DNA of 64,000 bases from Thiomonas bhubaneswarensis. Lineage in GTDB: Bacteria; Pseudomonadota; Gammaproteobacteria; Burkholderiales; Burkholderiaceae_C. The notes beneath the pieces were generated by a model that searched no databases, was not told where the DNA came from, and was given only the letters and a program-made list of their open reading frames with translations. Positions 27,687 to 36,538 of the stretch are shown here, piece after piece. The stretch is taken from positions 1 to 64,000 of the forward strand of contig NZ_LIPV01000003.1 in assembly GCF_001418255.1 (NCBI RefSeq). Reading direction: 5' to 3'. Both the position numbers and the translations under genes were made by a program. Each line of letters begins with the position of its first letter. Within the stretch, counting starts at the first letter, position 1.

Positions 27687-28496
27687 ATGTCCGGCCCGGC
27701 GATATCCTCCAGCAGTTCCCGACGCGTGGCCCTGGTCACCGGCGCGGCGCACCGCCTCGGGCGGGAGGTCGCGCTGCACCTGGCCAGCCAGGGCTGGGAC
27801 GTGGCGGTGCACTACCTTCGCTCCGCTGAGGCCGCGGCGGAAGTCTGCGCCGCAGCGCGGGCGCTGGGCGCGCAGGCCGAAGCGGTCTACGCCGATCTGT
27901 CCGACGCCGCATCCACCCACGCCGTGCTGCCGCAGGCTGTGGCGGCATTGGGGCGCATCGATGCCGTGGTGAACAACGCTGCGCTGTTCGCCTTCGACGA
28001 CGCCGAGCATTTCAGCGCTAGCGCGGCGCAGCAGCATTACCAGGTCAACACCATCGCCCCGGTGCAACTCGCGCAGGCGCTGCACGCCCACCTGCGCGAG
28101 CGCGGCGCGCAGGGGTGCGTGGTCAACCTGCTCGACCAGAAGCTGAGCAATCCCGATCCCGATTACCTGTCGTACACCCTGTCGAAGGCGGCGCTGCAGG
28201 CGGCCACCGTGGCGCTGGCGCAGGCGCTGGCGCCGACCCTGCGCGTGGTCGGGGTGGCGCCCGGCCTGATGCTGCCCTCCGGGCCGATGACCGAAGACGA
28301 ATTCACCCGCGTGCACAGCCGCACCCCGCTGCAGCGCGGCAGCACACCGCAGGATGTCGCCCAGGCCGTGCACTTCGCGCTGCAGGCGCGCGCCATGACC
28401 GGCACCACGCTGCTGGTCGATGGCGGCCAGCATCTGGCGGGCACTGGGCGCGACGTGTTGTTTGCCTTGCGTGAGCAGGCCAGCCCCTCAATTTAG
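27687..28496 (+). CDS. Short-chain dehydrogenase (FolM/pteridine reductase-like)
   Basis: Protein of 269 residues of the SDR superfamily: NADPH motif [18 protein letters not shown] with the TGxxxRxG variant seen in pteridine reductases, VNNAALF, and a YxxxK catalytic pair in [12 protein letters not shown]. The end IVDGG-like [12 protein letters not shown] is typical. Because folB follows 9 bases later, a role as dihydromonapterin/dihydrofolate reductase (FolM) is plausible, although this is inferred from context and the TGxxxRxG motif. Confidence 0.83.
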   Translation: MSGPAISSSSSRRVALVTGAAHRLGREVALHLASQGWDVAVHYLRSAEAAAEVCAAARALGAQAEAVYADLSDAASTHAVLPQAVAALGRIDAVVNNAALFAFDDAEHFSASAAQQHYQVNTIAPVQLAQALHAHLRERGAQGCVVNLLDQKLSNPDPDYLSYTLSKAALQAATVALAQALAPTLRVVGVAPGLMLPSGPMTEDEFTRVHSRTPLQRGSTPQDVAQAVHFALQARAMTGTTLLVDGGQHLAGTGRDVLFALREQASPSI

Positions 28497-28505
28497 GATT
28501 CCATC

Positions 28506-28907
28506 ATGTTCAGTGCCCTGTCGCACCCCGCCCTGCGCGCCTGCCGTCGGCTGTTTCTGCAGAACTACGAGGTCAACATCAACATCGGCGTGCACGACTT
28601 CGAGAAGCGCGCCGAGCAGCGCGTGCTCATCAATGTCGATCTGTTCGTGCCGCTGGCGATGTCCACCCCGCAGCAGGACAAGCTCGACGAGGTGGTCGAT
28701 TACGACTTCATGCGCAGCGTCATCGCCGAGCGCATCGCCCGTGGCCATATCCATCTGCAGGAAACGCTGTGCGACGACGTGGCGCGCATCATGCTCGAAC
28801 ATCCGCGGGTGAAGGCGGTGCGGGTCTCGACCGAAAAGCCCGACGTCTATCCCGATTGCCAGAGCGTGGGCGTGGAAGTGTTCCATGTGAAGGACCTGCA
28901 GCCATGA
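28506..28907 (+). CDS. folB: Dihydroneopterin aldolase
   Basis: Protein of 133 residues of the FolB family, which cleaves dihydroneopterin to 6-hydroxymethyl-dihydropterin in folate synthesis. Motifs are [40 protein letters not shown] and [16 protein letters not shown]. The first 17 residues before the usual start are an extension; an internal start is possible. It lies between the SDR gene and ttcA, overlapping ttcA as ATGA. Confidence 0.9.
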   Translation: MFSALSHPALRACRRLFLQNYEVNINIGVHDFEKRAEQRVLINVDLFVPLAMSTPQQDKLDEVVDYDFMRSVIAERIARGHIHLQETLCDDVARIMLEHPRVKAVRVSTEKPDVYPDCQSVGVEVFHVKDLQP

Positions 28908-29809
28908 ACGCGCCCGATCTCTCCCGCGCGGCGCAAAAGGCCGCGTTCGAGAACAACAAGCTGTCCAAGCGGCTGCACCGTCTCGTCGGCCAGGCGGTGG
29001 TGGACTTCAACATGATCGAGCAGGGCGACCGGGTGATGGTCTGCATGTCGGGCGGCAAGGACAGCTACGCCATGCTCGACATCCTGCTGAGCTTGCGCGA
29101 GCGTGCGCCGATCGACTTCGACCTCATCGCCGTCAACCTCGACCAGAAACAGCCCGGTTTTCCTGAGCATGTACTGCCCGACTATCTCAAGAGCCGCGGC
29201 GTGCCCTTTCACATCGAGGAGCAGGACACCTTCTCCATCGTCAAGTCCATCATCCCCGAGGGCAAGACCACCTGCGGGCTGTGTTCTCGGCTGCGGCGCG
29301 GCATTCTCTACCGCGTGGCCGGGGAACTCGGCGCCACCAAGATTGCGCTCGGCCATCACCGCGACGACATCCTCGAGACCTTTTTTCTCAACCTGTTCTT
29401 CGGCGGCAAGCTCAAGGGCATGCCGCCCAAACTGGTGAGCGACGACGGACGGCATGTGGTCATCCGGCCGCTGGCCTATGTGGAAGAAGCCGACCTCGAA
29501 CGCTGGGCCGAGCTGCGCGCCTTTCCGCTCATTCCCTGCACCCTCTGCGGCAGCCAGGAGAACGCGCAGCGCAAGCAGGTCAAGGCCATGCTGCGGCAGT
29601 GGGAGCGCGAGTCACCGGGGCGGGCGCAGACCATGTTCAATGCGCTCACGCAGGTGGTGCCGTCTCATCTGGCCGACCGCAGCCTGTTCGATTTCGCCGG
29701 TCTGCGCGCCGCGGGCGTGCCCGATCCGCAGGGCGACATCGCCTTCGATGCCGACCCCTGTGTCGGCGCGGGTGAACTCCCGCGAGCACAATCCGTCCAA
29801 TGGTTTTGA
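28904..29809 (+). CDS. ttcA: tRNA 2-thiocytidine(32) synthetase TtcA
   Basis: Protein of 301 residues. The PP-loop SGGKDS occupies residues 49-54, and two CxxC pairs (C124/C127 in TTCGLCSR and C212/C215 in PCTLCGS) bind the 4Fe-4S cluster used for sulfur transfer to cytidine 32 of tRNA. The ATG at 28904 overlaps the folB stop; a longer frame inside folB is rejected because the TtcA N-terminus fits this start. Confidence 0.95.
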   Translation: MNAPDLSRAAQKAAFENNKLSKRLHRLVGQAVVDFNMIEQGDRVMVCMSGGKDSYAMLDILLSLRERAPIDFDLIAVNLDQKQPGFPEHVLPDYLKSRGVPFHIEEQDTFSIVKSIIPEGKTTCGLCSRLRRGILYRVAGELGATKIALGHHRDDILETFFLNLFFGGKLKGMPPKLVSDDGRHVVIRPLAYVEEADLERWAELRAFPLIPCTLCGSQENAQRKQVKAMLRQWERESPGRAQTMFNALTQVVPSHLADRSLFDFAGLRAAGVPDPQGDIAFDADPCVGAGELPRAQSVQWF

Positions 29810-29823
29810 TGCGGAGGAGCGCC

Positions 29824-30447
29824 ATGCGTAACTTGGCTTTGACCCGCTTTTGGCACCGCGTCGGCTTCGTCCTGCTGCTGGTGCCCGCGCTGCTGCTCGG
29901 CGGCTGTGCCAGCCTCACCGATCTGCGCACCACCGTCGTCACGCCCAACCCCGCGCCGCAGGCTCTGGTGGGCGCCAAGGTGCAGGTGCAGGCCGCTCCT
30001 GGCAATGCCGACAGCGCCGATGCCTACACTCTGCAAACCGCCGTGCTCGACGCCATGACCAAGGCTGGCATGGTGCCCTTGCTCGGCGTGCCTGCGCCCT
30101 ACACCGCCCGCTACACCTACACCGTGCGTCTCGATCTGGAAGCTACCTACGGCCCCTCGGTCTGGCCGCCTCCGGTGCTGTTGCCCAACGGAGCGGTGTA
30201 CTTCCCCGGAGGATGGGGCGGCTGGGGCGGCGGCCTGTTCGGCTGGATGCCCCCGCCCAACTACTACGAGCGCAGTCTCTCGCTGGAAATCCGCGATACC
30301 GCCACCGGCGCGCTGATCTGGCAGTCGCACGCGTCGACTGGTGGGTATCAGAGCGATCTGGCGTCCGTGGCCGTGCCGCTGGCTCAGGCCGCACTGCGTG
30401 GTTTTCCGTCCGAGCACGGGGAACACAAGGTCTTGTTCCCTCGCTGA
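29824..30447 (+). CDS. DUF4136 lipoprotein
   Basis: Protein of 207 residues with a signal peptide and lipobox LLGGC, giving a mature start CASLTDLRTTV. The domain resembles DUF4136, including a Pro/Gly/Trp-rich loop (PPPVLLPNG, FPGGWGGWGGGLFGW) and the C-terminal pattern LSLEIRDTATGALIWQSHAS. An excellent ribosome binding site (GGAGGAG) precedes the ATG at 29824. Function unknown, probably outer-membrane-attached. It converges on ilvA. Confidence 0.85.
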   Translation: MRNLALTRFWHRVGFVLLLVPALLLGGCASLTDLRTTVVTPNPAPQALVGAKVQVQAAPGNADSADAYTLQTAVLDAMTKAGMVPLLGVPAPYTARYTYTVRLDLEATYGPSVWPPPVLLPNGAVYFPGGWGGWGGGLFGWMPPPNYYERSLSLEIRDTATGALIWQSHASTGGYQSDLASVAVPLAQAALRGFPSEHGEHKVLFPR

Positions 30448-30457
30448 GCGTCTTCGG

Positions 30458-32008
30458 TCAGTTCAAGAACAGCCTCGTCGCCGGGTTGTCGGTTTCCTCG
30501 GTGTACTGATAGCCAAGCTGTTGCAGGAAAAGGCTGAACGCTCGCTTGTCGGCTGGCGGCACCTGAATGCCAACTAGCACCCGGCCGCTGTCGCCGCCCT
30601 GATTGCGGTAATGGAACAGGCTGATGTTCCAGTCCGGGCTCAGCGCGTCAAGAAAGCGCAGCAGCGCGCCCGGGCGCTCGGGGAAATCGAAGCGCAGCAG
30701 ACGTTCGTTCTCCGCCATGCTCCGTCCCTGCGCGCTGCGCGGGGCAGGGCCGCCCACGAGGTGGCGCACATGCACCTTGGCCAGTTCGTTGTCGGTCAGG
30801 TCGAGCACGCCATAGCCCGCGCGCTCGAAGGTCTGCGCCATCTTCTGCGCATCGTCGCGGCCGTTCACCGTCAGGCCGACGAACACATGCGCCTCCTCCG
30901 GGCCTTTGATGCGGTAGGTGAATTCGGTCACGTTGCGCGCGCCCACCAGGCGGCACAGGCGGCGGAAGCTGCCCGGCTTTTCGGGAATGGTCACGGCGAA
31001 CAGCGCCTCGCGCGCTTCGCCCACCTCCGCGCGCTCGGCGACGAAGCGCAGGCGGTCGAAGTTCATGTTCGCGCCGCAGGTCACGGCAACCAGCGTTTCG
31101 CCCTTGAGCTTGTGCTGCGCGCAATAGGCCTTGGCGGCTGCAACCGACATGGCGCCCGAGGGCTCCAGCACGCTGCGCGTGTCTTCGAACACGTCCTTGA
31201 TCGCGGCGCTCACCGCATCGGTATCGACCACGACGAAATCGTCCACCAGATCGCGCACGAGGCGGAAGGTTTCGCGGCCGACCTGCTTCACCGCCGTGCC
31301 GTCGCAGAACAGCCCCACTTCGGACAGCGTGACCCGGCGCCCCGTCTGCACGCTGCGCAACATGGCATCGGAATCGACCGTCTGCACCCCGATCACCTTG
31401 ATCTCCGGTCGCACCGCCTTGATGTACGCGGCCACGCCCGAGATCAGCCCGCCGCCGCCGATGGCGCAGAACACCGCGTGAATCGGCGCCTGGTGCTGGC
31501 GCAGGATTTCCATGCCGATGGTGCCCTGGCCCGCGATCACGTCGGGGTCGTCGAAGGGGTGAACGAAGGTCAGCCCCTGTTTGTCCTGCAGCGTGAGCGC
31601 GTGGGCGTAGGCATCGCTGTAACTCTCGCCGTGCAGCACGATGTCCACGCTGGCGCCGCCGAAGGCGCGCACCGCGTCGATCTTCACCTTCGGCGTCGTC
31701 GCCGGCATCACGATCACCGCTCGACAGCCCAGCCGGTGCGCTGAAAGCGCCACGCCCTGCGCATGATTGCCCGCGGAGGCGCAGATCACCCCGCGCTTGC
31801 GTTCGGTCTCGCTCAACCGCGACATCTTGTTGTACGCCCCGCGCAGCTTGAAGCTGAACACCGGCTGCGTATCTTCGCGCTTGAACAGCACCTTGTTGTG
31901 CAGGCGGCGCGACAGATTGTGCGCAGGCTCCAGCGCCGATTCGATGGCCACGTCGTACACCCGTGCGGTCAAAATACGCTGCAGATAGTCGGTATGCTTC
32001 GCGGCCAT
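30458..32008 (-). CDS. ilvA: Threonine ammonia-lyase, biosynthetic
   Basis: Protein of 516 residues, the long allosteric form. The catalytic domain has the PLP lysine K54 in FSFKLRGAYNK, SAGNHAQGVALSA and the phosphate-binding GGGGLISG. Two ACT-like regulatory domains follow (about 335-420 and 430-510, KPGSFRRLCRLVG and RPGALLRFLDAL), which in E. coli mediate isoleucine inhibition. It makes 2-oxobutanoate for isoleucine synthesis. It stands alone, converging on the DUF4136 gene and diverging from a YqaA-like gene. Confidence 0.95.
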   Translation of the reverse strand: MAAKHTDYLQRILTARVYDVAIESALEPAHNLSRRLHNKVLFKREDTQPVFSFKLRGAYNKMSRLSETERKRGVICASAGNHAQGVALSAHRLGCRAVIVMPATTPKVKIDAVRAFGGASVDIVLHGESYSDAYAHALTLQDKQGLTFVHPFDDPDVIAGQGTIGMEILRQHQAPIHAVFCAIGGGGLISGVAAYIKAVRPEIKVIGVQTVDSDAMLRSVQTGRRVTLSEVGLFCDGTAVKQVGRETFRLVRDLVDDFVVVDTDAVSAAIKDVFEDTRSVLEPSGAMSVAAAKAYCAQHKLKGETLVAVTCGANMNFDRLRFVAERAEVGEAREALFAVTIPEKPGSFRRLCRLVGARNVTEFTYRIKGPEEAHVFVGLTVNGRDDAQKMAQTFERAGYGVLDLTDNELAKVHVRHLVGGPAPRSAQGRSMAENERLLRFDFPERPGALLRFLDALSPDWNISLFHYRNQGGDSGRVLVGIQVPPADKRAFSLFLQQLGYQYTEETDNPATRLFLN

Positions 32009-32081
32009 TGAGATCTTTCCAGAGCAAAAGAGCCGATTCTATGAACCCCGCCCCTTGCGCCTTCCAGTCTCGGCCGTGCTG

Positions 32082-32549
32082 ATGCCCGCCGAATGGGCTG
32101 GCGACGCCTTGGCCTTGTGGCACGCATTGCTGCAGTCCGCAGCCGGGCCGGGTGGGCTATATGTGCTTGCGGCGCTCAGTTTCGCTGCCGCCACCCTCAT
32201 CCCCTTCAGCTCCGAAGCCGTGCTGCTCGTGGTGATCGCCGCGCAGCCGCAACACACCCTGCTGGCCGTGCTCGTCGCCACCGCTTCCAACACCCTGGGC
32301 GGCATGACCACCTACGCGCTAGGTCGCTGGGTGCGTCACTGGCAGACGCCCGACGCCTGGCGCTGGGCGCCGCAGGTGCGGCACTGGGGGGCGCCCATCA
32401 CCGTACTGGCCTGGGTGCCCGGCCTGGGCGACGCCCTCGTGGTGGTGGCCGGTTGGCTGCGCATCGATGCCTGGGCGTGCGCTTTCTGGATGCTGCTCGG
32501 CCGCAGCGCGCGCTACGCCGCCGTCGCCGGTCTGGCCTGGGCGCTTTGA
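32082..32549 (+). CDS. YqaA-like (DedA/SNARE-associated) inner-membrane protein
   Basis: Protein of about 155 residues with four to five hydrophobic segments. The pattern YVLAALSFAAATLIPFSSEAVL, NTLGGMTTYALGRW and WVPGLGDALVVVAGWLRI matches the YqaA branch of the DedA-like family. Function is not established; relatives affect membrane lipid handling. Start sites at TTG 32055, GTG 32076 and ATG 32082 are all possible, without a clear ribosome binding site. Confidence 0.85.
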   Translation: MPAEWAGDALALWHALLQSAAGPGGLYVLAALSFAAATLIPFSSEAVLLVVIAAQPQHTLLAVLVATASNTLGGMTTYALGRWVRHWQTPDAWRWAPQVRHWGAPITVLAWVPGLGDALVVVAGWLRIDAWACAFWMLLGRSARYAAVAGLAWAL

Positions 32550-32589
32550 GAACGGCGCGTGCCGACGACAAACAGAAAAAAAACCGGGC

Positions 32590-32628
32590 AAAAAAATACC
32601 CGGGCGGATGCTTTCATCGGCCCGGGTA
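32590..32628 (-). terminator. Intrinsic terminator of the candidate small RNA
   Basis: TACCCGGGC (32597-32605) and GCCCGGGTA (32620-32628) pair, extended inside by GATG/CATC after a G-G mismatch. On the minus strand the stem is followed by seven U residues (32596-32590). On the plus strand no T-run follows, so it serves the minus strand. Confidence 0.85.
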
Positions 32629-32690
32629 AGAATCCACCAAAGGAGGAGGTGGAGGAGACAATCGGTGCGTCAACTGCGACGCGTGATGCA
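32590..32690 (-). ncRNA. Candidate small RNA with a loop-displayed anti-Shine-Dalgarno sequence
   Basis: On the minus strand TAATAT (32696-32691) can serve as -10 box; no good -35 was found. The transcript would start near 32684 and end at a strong terminator (32628-32590). Between them TCCACC (32653-32648) and GGTGGA (32638-32633) form a hairpin whose 9-nt loop reads TCCTCCTTT, fully complementary to the extended Shine-Dalgarno AAAGGAGGA and similar to the 3' end of 16S rRNA. Another CUCCUCC stretch abuts the stem. No ORF with a start signal fits. A family called Betaproteobacteria toxic small RNA, with an anti-SD motif, is known to me; membership is a guess to be tested. Confidence 0.65.
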
Positions 32691-32746
32691 ATATTAGAGG
32701 ATGCTTATGTATCTTGCCTAGCCCATCCGTGCATCATGGTATTGTT

Positions 32747-32769
32747 AAATAAGCATAGGCTTATTTTTT
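32747..32769 (+). terminator. AT-rich intrinsic terminator (plus strand)
   Basis: AAATAAGC (32747-32754) and GCTTATTT (32759-32766) pair around a 4-nt loop and continue into TTT. It may end the transcript of the YqaA-like gene, which would then run antisense through the whole candidate small RNA. Confidence 0.5.
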
Positions 32770-32896
32770 GATTAAATCATTGAAAAATCAACGATTTCTT
32801 TGGGCTTGGGGCTGGCTTTGGTCTTCGCGCGCCTTCGCCGCCCGCATCGAAATTGATGCAAATCAATGAAAATGACCTGCTGCGTGCCTTCCGCGC

Positions 32897-33127
32897 CTAC
32901 TGCAGCTTCAGCACGGCGGCCAGCACGCCCACCGCGATCACCAGCATGCCGCCAATTTTGATCGTTAGCCGTACTTCAAGCTCGCGCAGATCAGGCTTGG
33001 TCGCCAGGGCTGCTTCGCCTCGCGCTTCGCGAAGCGCATCCACCACGGCTTCCGCATGCGCGTCCGGCATGCCGGATTCACGCAACTTGCGAATGAACTT
33101 GTGCGTATCGAACGTGACGGTGCTCAT
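32897..33127 (-). CDS. Small DUF1640-like coiled-coil membrane protein, 76 aa
   Basis: The protein starts MSTVTFDTHKFIRKLRESGM, continues with a charged helix DAHAEAVVDALREARGEAAL and ends in a hydrophobic segment IKIGGMLVIAVGVLAAVLKL. The order FDTHxFxxxLxxxGxxxxQAEA - coiled coil - C-terminal membrane anchor matches the DUF1640/CCDC90 family of short bacterial proteins. The start at 33127 is preferred over longer frames that overlap the OsmC gene on the other strand. It lies on the same strand as the candidate small RNA, about 200 bases upstream of it. Confidence 0.78.
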   Translation of the reverse strand: MSTVTFDTHKFIRKLRESGMPDAHAEAVVDALREARGEAALATKPDLRELEVRLTIKIGGMLVIAVGVLAAVLKLQ

Positions 33128-33190
33128 GAAACAAGTGTAGGCCCGCTGAAAAAGCATCGACAATTGGCCCACAACACCAAGGAGAGAGCA

Positions 33191-33631
33191 ATGCAATGCA
33201 CAGTGACATGGGAAGGCGAGGACGGCATGGCCTTCACCGCCCACACCGAGACCGGCCACACCCTGCGCATGGACGGCGCGCCTGCGAGCAGCCCCGGCGA
33301 GCCCGGCGGGCACAACCTCGCGCCGCGGCCGATGGAGACCGTGCTCGCGGGCACCGGCGGCTGCACCGCCTACGACGTGGTGTACATCCTCAAAAAGGCG
33401 CGGCAGGACGTGCGCGGCTGCAGCGTGCGGTTAGAGGCCGAGCGCGCCACCACCGACCCCAAGGTGTTCACCCGCATCCACATGCACTTCACCGTCAGCG
33501 GCAAGGATTTGCGCACCGAGATGGTGCATCGTGCTGTGGAGCTTTCGCACACCAAATACTGCTCGGCCAGCGCCATGCTGGAAAAGACCGCGGCGATGAC
33601 TTACAGCGTCGATATCGCTCAGGTGGAATGA
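33191..33631 (+). CDS. OsmC family protein
   Basis: Protein of 146 residues of the OsmC/Ohr superfamily, thiol-dependent peroxidases. The two reactive cysteines lie in AGTGGCTAYDVVYILKKAR and SHTKYCSASAML. The subtype resembles YhfA/OsmC-like rather than Ohr, since it has GGHNLAPRPMETVLAG. The start follows AAGGAGAGAGCA. It diverges from the DUF1640-like gene with a 63-bp gap. Confidence 0.9.
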   Translation: MQCTVTWEGEDGMAFTAHTETGHTLRMDGAPASSPGEPGGHNLAPRPMETVLAGTGGCTAYDVVYILKKARQDVRGCSVRLEAERATTDPKVFTRIHMHFTVSGKDLRTEMVHRAVELSHTKYCSASAMLEKTAAMTYSVDIAQVE

Positions 33632-33691
33632 TTGGGCTATGTCTGAGATGTTGCATTTTGATGACACTTGTCGCGATGGGGCAAAATCTTC

Positions 33692-33720
33692 TTGAGCGCC
33701 GTCATGACAGGCGCTTAAAT
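33692..33720 (+). promoter_or_regulatory. Candidate sigma-70 promoter of porin 1
   Basis: TTGAGC (33692-33697), a 17-bp spacer and TTAAAT (33715-33720). The transcript would carry a leader of about 105 nt that opens with the hairpin TGCCCTTG (33723-33730) / CAAGGGCA (33737-33744), a possible target for post-transcriptional control of this outer-membrane protein. Confidence 0.45.
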
Positions 33721-33834
33721 GCTGCCCTTGTGCATGCAAGGGCACAAGCCTGCGCAGCCAAACCCCTCAATCCCGCTACGGCATCGCCCTGGAGAGTTGT
33801 GTCGGCAAAAGCGGAAATTCAAACGGAGCACGAG

Positions 33835-35016
33835 ATGAAACACCAAGGTTTCGCCAAAAAATCCCTCATTGCCCTGGCCGTGGTCGGCGCTTTCTCTGGT
33901 TCGGCTTTCGCCGCAGACAGCGTGCAGTTGTACGGCATCATTGACATGGGTGTGGGCCACTTCACCGGCATCGCCCCGAGCAACACCACCGCAGCGCCCG
34001 GCTCAACGGCCTCCTATACCGGCCTGATGTCCGGTGTCGTGGCCGGCTCGCGCATCGGCCTCAAAGGCACCGAAGATCTGGGTGGCGGCCTGAAAGCCAT
34101 CTTCAAGGCAGAAACCGGCTTCTGCCCGGCCGGCACCAACCAAACCGGCGCAGGCACTTCGGGCTATTGCACCGGCGGCAGCTTCATGGGCCGTACCACC
34201 ATGCTGGGCCTGCAAGGCAGCTTCGGTACCGTGCAAATGGGCCGCTACTTCACCAGCATGTTCACCAACGAGATCAACTACGACCCGTTCCAGGCAGGTT
34301 TCACTGGTGCCTACTCCAACTTCAGCCTAGGTATCTTTGGCCTGAATGGCGATGCCATCGGTTCGCTGCTGCGCAGCAACCAGACCATCACCTACATTTC
34401 GCCGAGCCTGGCTGGGCTGACCGTACGCGCTGACTACTCGTTCAACACCGGCGCTGCGACCGACCCGATCAACACCGCTGGCAACAAGACCACCATGTGG
34501 TCGCTCGACGGTAACTACGCCATCGGCGCCGCGACTGTGGGTGCGAACTACACCAAGGTGAGCAATATCACCGTCAACGCCTCCGGCGCCAACACGGGTG
34601 CCTACAAAGTGTGGCAGGCCTTCGGTTCGTACGACCTGGGTGTTGCCAAGCTGATGGGCATTTACGAGCGTGGCACCGCCGACTACTACTCCGGCAACGA
34701 TTCGTCCTGGCTTGTCGGCACGACCGTGCCGCTGGGCGCTGGCATGATCATGGCCTCTTACGGCCAATACTCGAGCAGCCTGTCCAACACGGTCGCTCTG
34801 AGCAAGTCCACCGCGAAGCAATACGCCATCGGCTACAGCTACAACCTGTCCAAGCGCACCATGCTGTACACCTCGTACGCGCACATCAACAACGACTCCG
34901 CCGCTGTGGATCGCCTGGGCACTGCGCTGGCCGTCAACACCGCGACCAACAGCAACGCCGGTGTCACTGGCCAGGGTTCCAGCGGCTTCGCTGTTGGCAT
35001 CCTGCACTCGTTCTAA
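33835..35016 (+). CDS. Gram-negative porin (betaproteobacterial trimeric type), paralog 1
   Basis: Protein of 393 residues: a signal peptide ending SGSAFAA, then DSVQLYGIIDMGVGHFTG, the standard start of Burkholderiales general porins, and a C-terminal FAVGILHSF with the terminal Phe recognised by the BAM complex. RIGLKGTEDLGGGLKAIFKAETGF is a family hallmark. It contains a pair of cysteines in GFCPAG and GYCTGG shared with paralog 2. GGAGCACGAG precedes the ATG. It ends in a strong terminator before paralog 2, so the two genes are transcribed separately. Confidence 0.94.
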   Translation: MKHQGFAKKSLIALAVVGAFSGSAFAADSVQLYGIIDMGVGHFTGIAPSNTTAAPGSTASYTGLMSGVVAGSRIGLKGTEDLGGGLKAIFKAETGFCPAGTNQTGAGTSGYCTGGSFMGRTTMLGLQGSFGTVQMGRYFTSMFTNEINYDPFQAGFTGAYSNFSLGIFGLNGDAIGSLLRSNQTITYISPSLAGLTVRADYSFNTGAATDPINTAGNKTTMWSLDGNYAIGAATVGANYTKVSNITVNASGANTGAYKVWQAFGSYDLGVAKLMGIYERGTADYYSGNDSSWLVGTTVPLGAGMIMASYGQYSSSLSNTVALSKSTAKQYAIGYSYNLSKRTMLYTSYAHINNDSAAVDRLGTALAVNTATNSNAGVTGQGSSGFAVGILHSF

Positions 35017-35063
35017 GCACCTCCAACCCACCCCGTCGGCGCAGCCGAGAGGGGGCGGAGTGG

Positions 35064-35097
35064 CAACAAAACAGCCCGCTTGCGGGCTGTTTTGTTG
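35064..35097 (+). terminator. Strong intrinsic terminator after porin 1
   Basis: CAACAAAACAGCCCGC (35064-35079) and GCGGGCTGTTTTGTTG (35082-35097) are perfectly complementary with a 2-base loop. The T-rich 3' arm acts as the release tract. The A-rich 5' arm makes it bidirectional. Confidence 0.85.
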
Positions 35098-35289
35098 TTG
35101 ATTGGCAACGAATCTCCCGGCATGGCGACGCGGCAATATGCATCTTTGCTGATGCGCTGGTAAATTGAGCGGGTCTCGGTAGCGGAATGCTTTAGGTCTG
35201 CGACGAGCTGGGACTCGCAGTGGCTTGCCTCTGCCGCCTGTCTCTTTACCGGCCTTCATGGTCGGCCCTCAACAACCTGGAGATGCTCA

Positions 35290-36408
35290 ATGAAAAAATC
35301 ACTACTCGCACTCGCCGTCATCGGCGCTTTCTCTGGCTCGGCTTTTGCCGCTGACAGCGTGCAGCTGTACGGTATCGTCGACATGGGCATTGCCCATTAC
35401 ACCGGCGTCAAGCCTTCTGGCGGCACCGGCGAGGCCAGCTTCACCGGCCTGCAATCCGGCATCCAGTCGCCCTCCCGCATCGGCATCAAGGGCACGGAAG
35501 ACCTCGGCGGCGGTCTGAGCGCCATTTTCAACGCTGAAACCGGCTTCTGCGCTGCCGGCACCAACGTGACCGGTGGCAACAGCGGCGGCTACTGCTCCGG
35601 TGGCGGCTTCATGCAGCGCCAGTCCTACGTCGGCCTTACCGGCAGTTTCGGTACTGTCGTCGGTGGCCGTCTGTACAACCCGGCGTATAACAACCAAGTC
35701 GCCATTGACCCGTTCGGCTTTGGCCTTACCGGCAGCATCGGCAACACCTCGTTGCTGACTCAAAACGGCGTCGCCAACCTGACCCGTGCTGACCAGACCC
35801 TGGCCTACATTACGCCTAATTTCTCGGGCTTCAACGCCACCCTGGCGTACACCTTCAACGTGGGCTCGGCCACCCAGCCGATCAACACGGCAGGTAGCAC
35901 CAGCCGTGCCTATTGGCTGAGCGGTAACTACAACAACGGCCCGATCACCGCCGGTGTTGATTATTCGCAAATCACCAATATGCAGAACATCAACGCCGCA
36001 TTCGACATCGGCGCCAAAGCAAAGATGTACGACATCTTTGGTGGTTACGACTTCGGCATCGCCAAGGTTACGGGTCTTTACTCCAACCTGAAGGTTGACG
36101 GCATTTCCGGTAGCCAGAAGCAATGGATGCTGGGCGCTACCGTGCCGGTTGGCCCGGGTGCCGTGCTGGCCTCCTACAGCGTATACAAGAACGACATGGG
36201 TTCGCTCGCTTCCGCTCCGGAAGCCAAGCAGGCTGCGATTGGCTACACCTACTCGCTGTCCAAGCGCACCAACCTGTATGCCTCCTACTCGCACATCAGC
36301 AACAGCAATGGCGCAGCCATCGTTGCCAACAGCAATGCGAGCACCAACCTCGGCGTCGCCAACCAAGGCTCCAACGGCTTCGCCTTGGGCATCCGCCACA
36401 AGTTCTGA
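35290..36408 (+). CDS. Gram-negative porin, paralog 2
   Basis: Protein of 372 residues, clearly paralogous to the preceding porin: signal peptide KKSLLALAVIGAFSGSAFAA, DSVQLYGIVDMGIAHYTG, RIGIKGTEDLGGGLSAIFNAETGFC and a final FALGIRHKF. The signal peptides and first barrel strands are nearly identical, while surface loops differ, consistent with tandem duplication followed by loop divergence. The 190-bp leader between the porins contains no obvious gene. It ends in a tandem array of terminator-like repeats. Confidence 0.94.
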   Translation: MKKSLLALAVIGAFSGSAFAADSVQLYGIVDMGIAHYTGVKPSGGTGEASFTGLQSGIQSPSRIGIKGTEDLGGGLSAIFNAETGFCAAGTNVTGGNSGGYCSGGGFMQRQSYVGLTGSFGTVVGGRLYNPAYNNQVAIDPFGFGLTGSIGNTSLLTQNGVANLTRADQTLAYITPNFSGFNATLAYTFNVGSATQPINTAGSTSRAYWLSGNYNNGPITAGVDYSQITNMQNINAAFDIGAKAKMYDIFGGYDFGIAKVTGLYSNLKVDGISGSQKQWMLGATVPVGPGAVLASYSVYKNDMGSLASAPEAKQAAIGYTYSLSKRTNLYASYSHISNSNGAAIVANSNASTNLGVANQGSNGFALGIRHKF

Positions 36409-36440
36409 TTCAGCGCAAGCTGTTTCAAGCCTGTTTCAAA

Positions 36441-36538
36441 GCCGCCTTCGGGCGGCTTTTTTCATCCTCGCCTTCGGGCGGCTGTTTTTATCCTCGCTTT
36501 CAGGCGGCTTTTTCGTCTTCGCCTTGCGGCGGTGTTCC
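36441..36538 (+). repeat. Tandem array of terminator-like 25-26-bp units after porin 2
   Basis: Unit 1 (36444-36469) and unit 2 (36470-36495) are 26 bp and nearly identical (GCCTTCGGGCGGC, T-run, ATCCTC). Unit 3 (36496-36520) is GCTTTCAGGCGGC with TTTTTCGTCTTC, and unit 4 (from 36521) is a decayed GCCTTGCGGCGGTG. The first stem, GCCGCC TTCG GGCGGC followed by TTTTTT, is a textbook terminator for porin 2. The following units look like successive copies of its right half. Confidence 0.85.

Noticed and set aside
32559-32771. 70-codon plus-strand frame over the candidate small RNA
   Set aside because: It crosses two terminator hairpins, has no ribosome binding site at its start and resembles no protein; the hairpins explain the region better.
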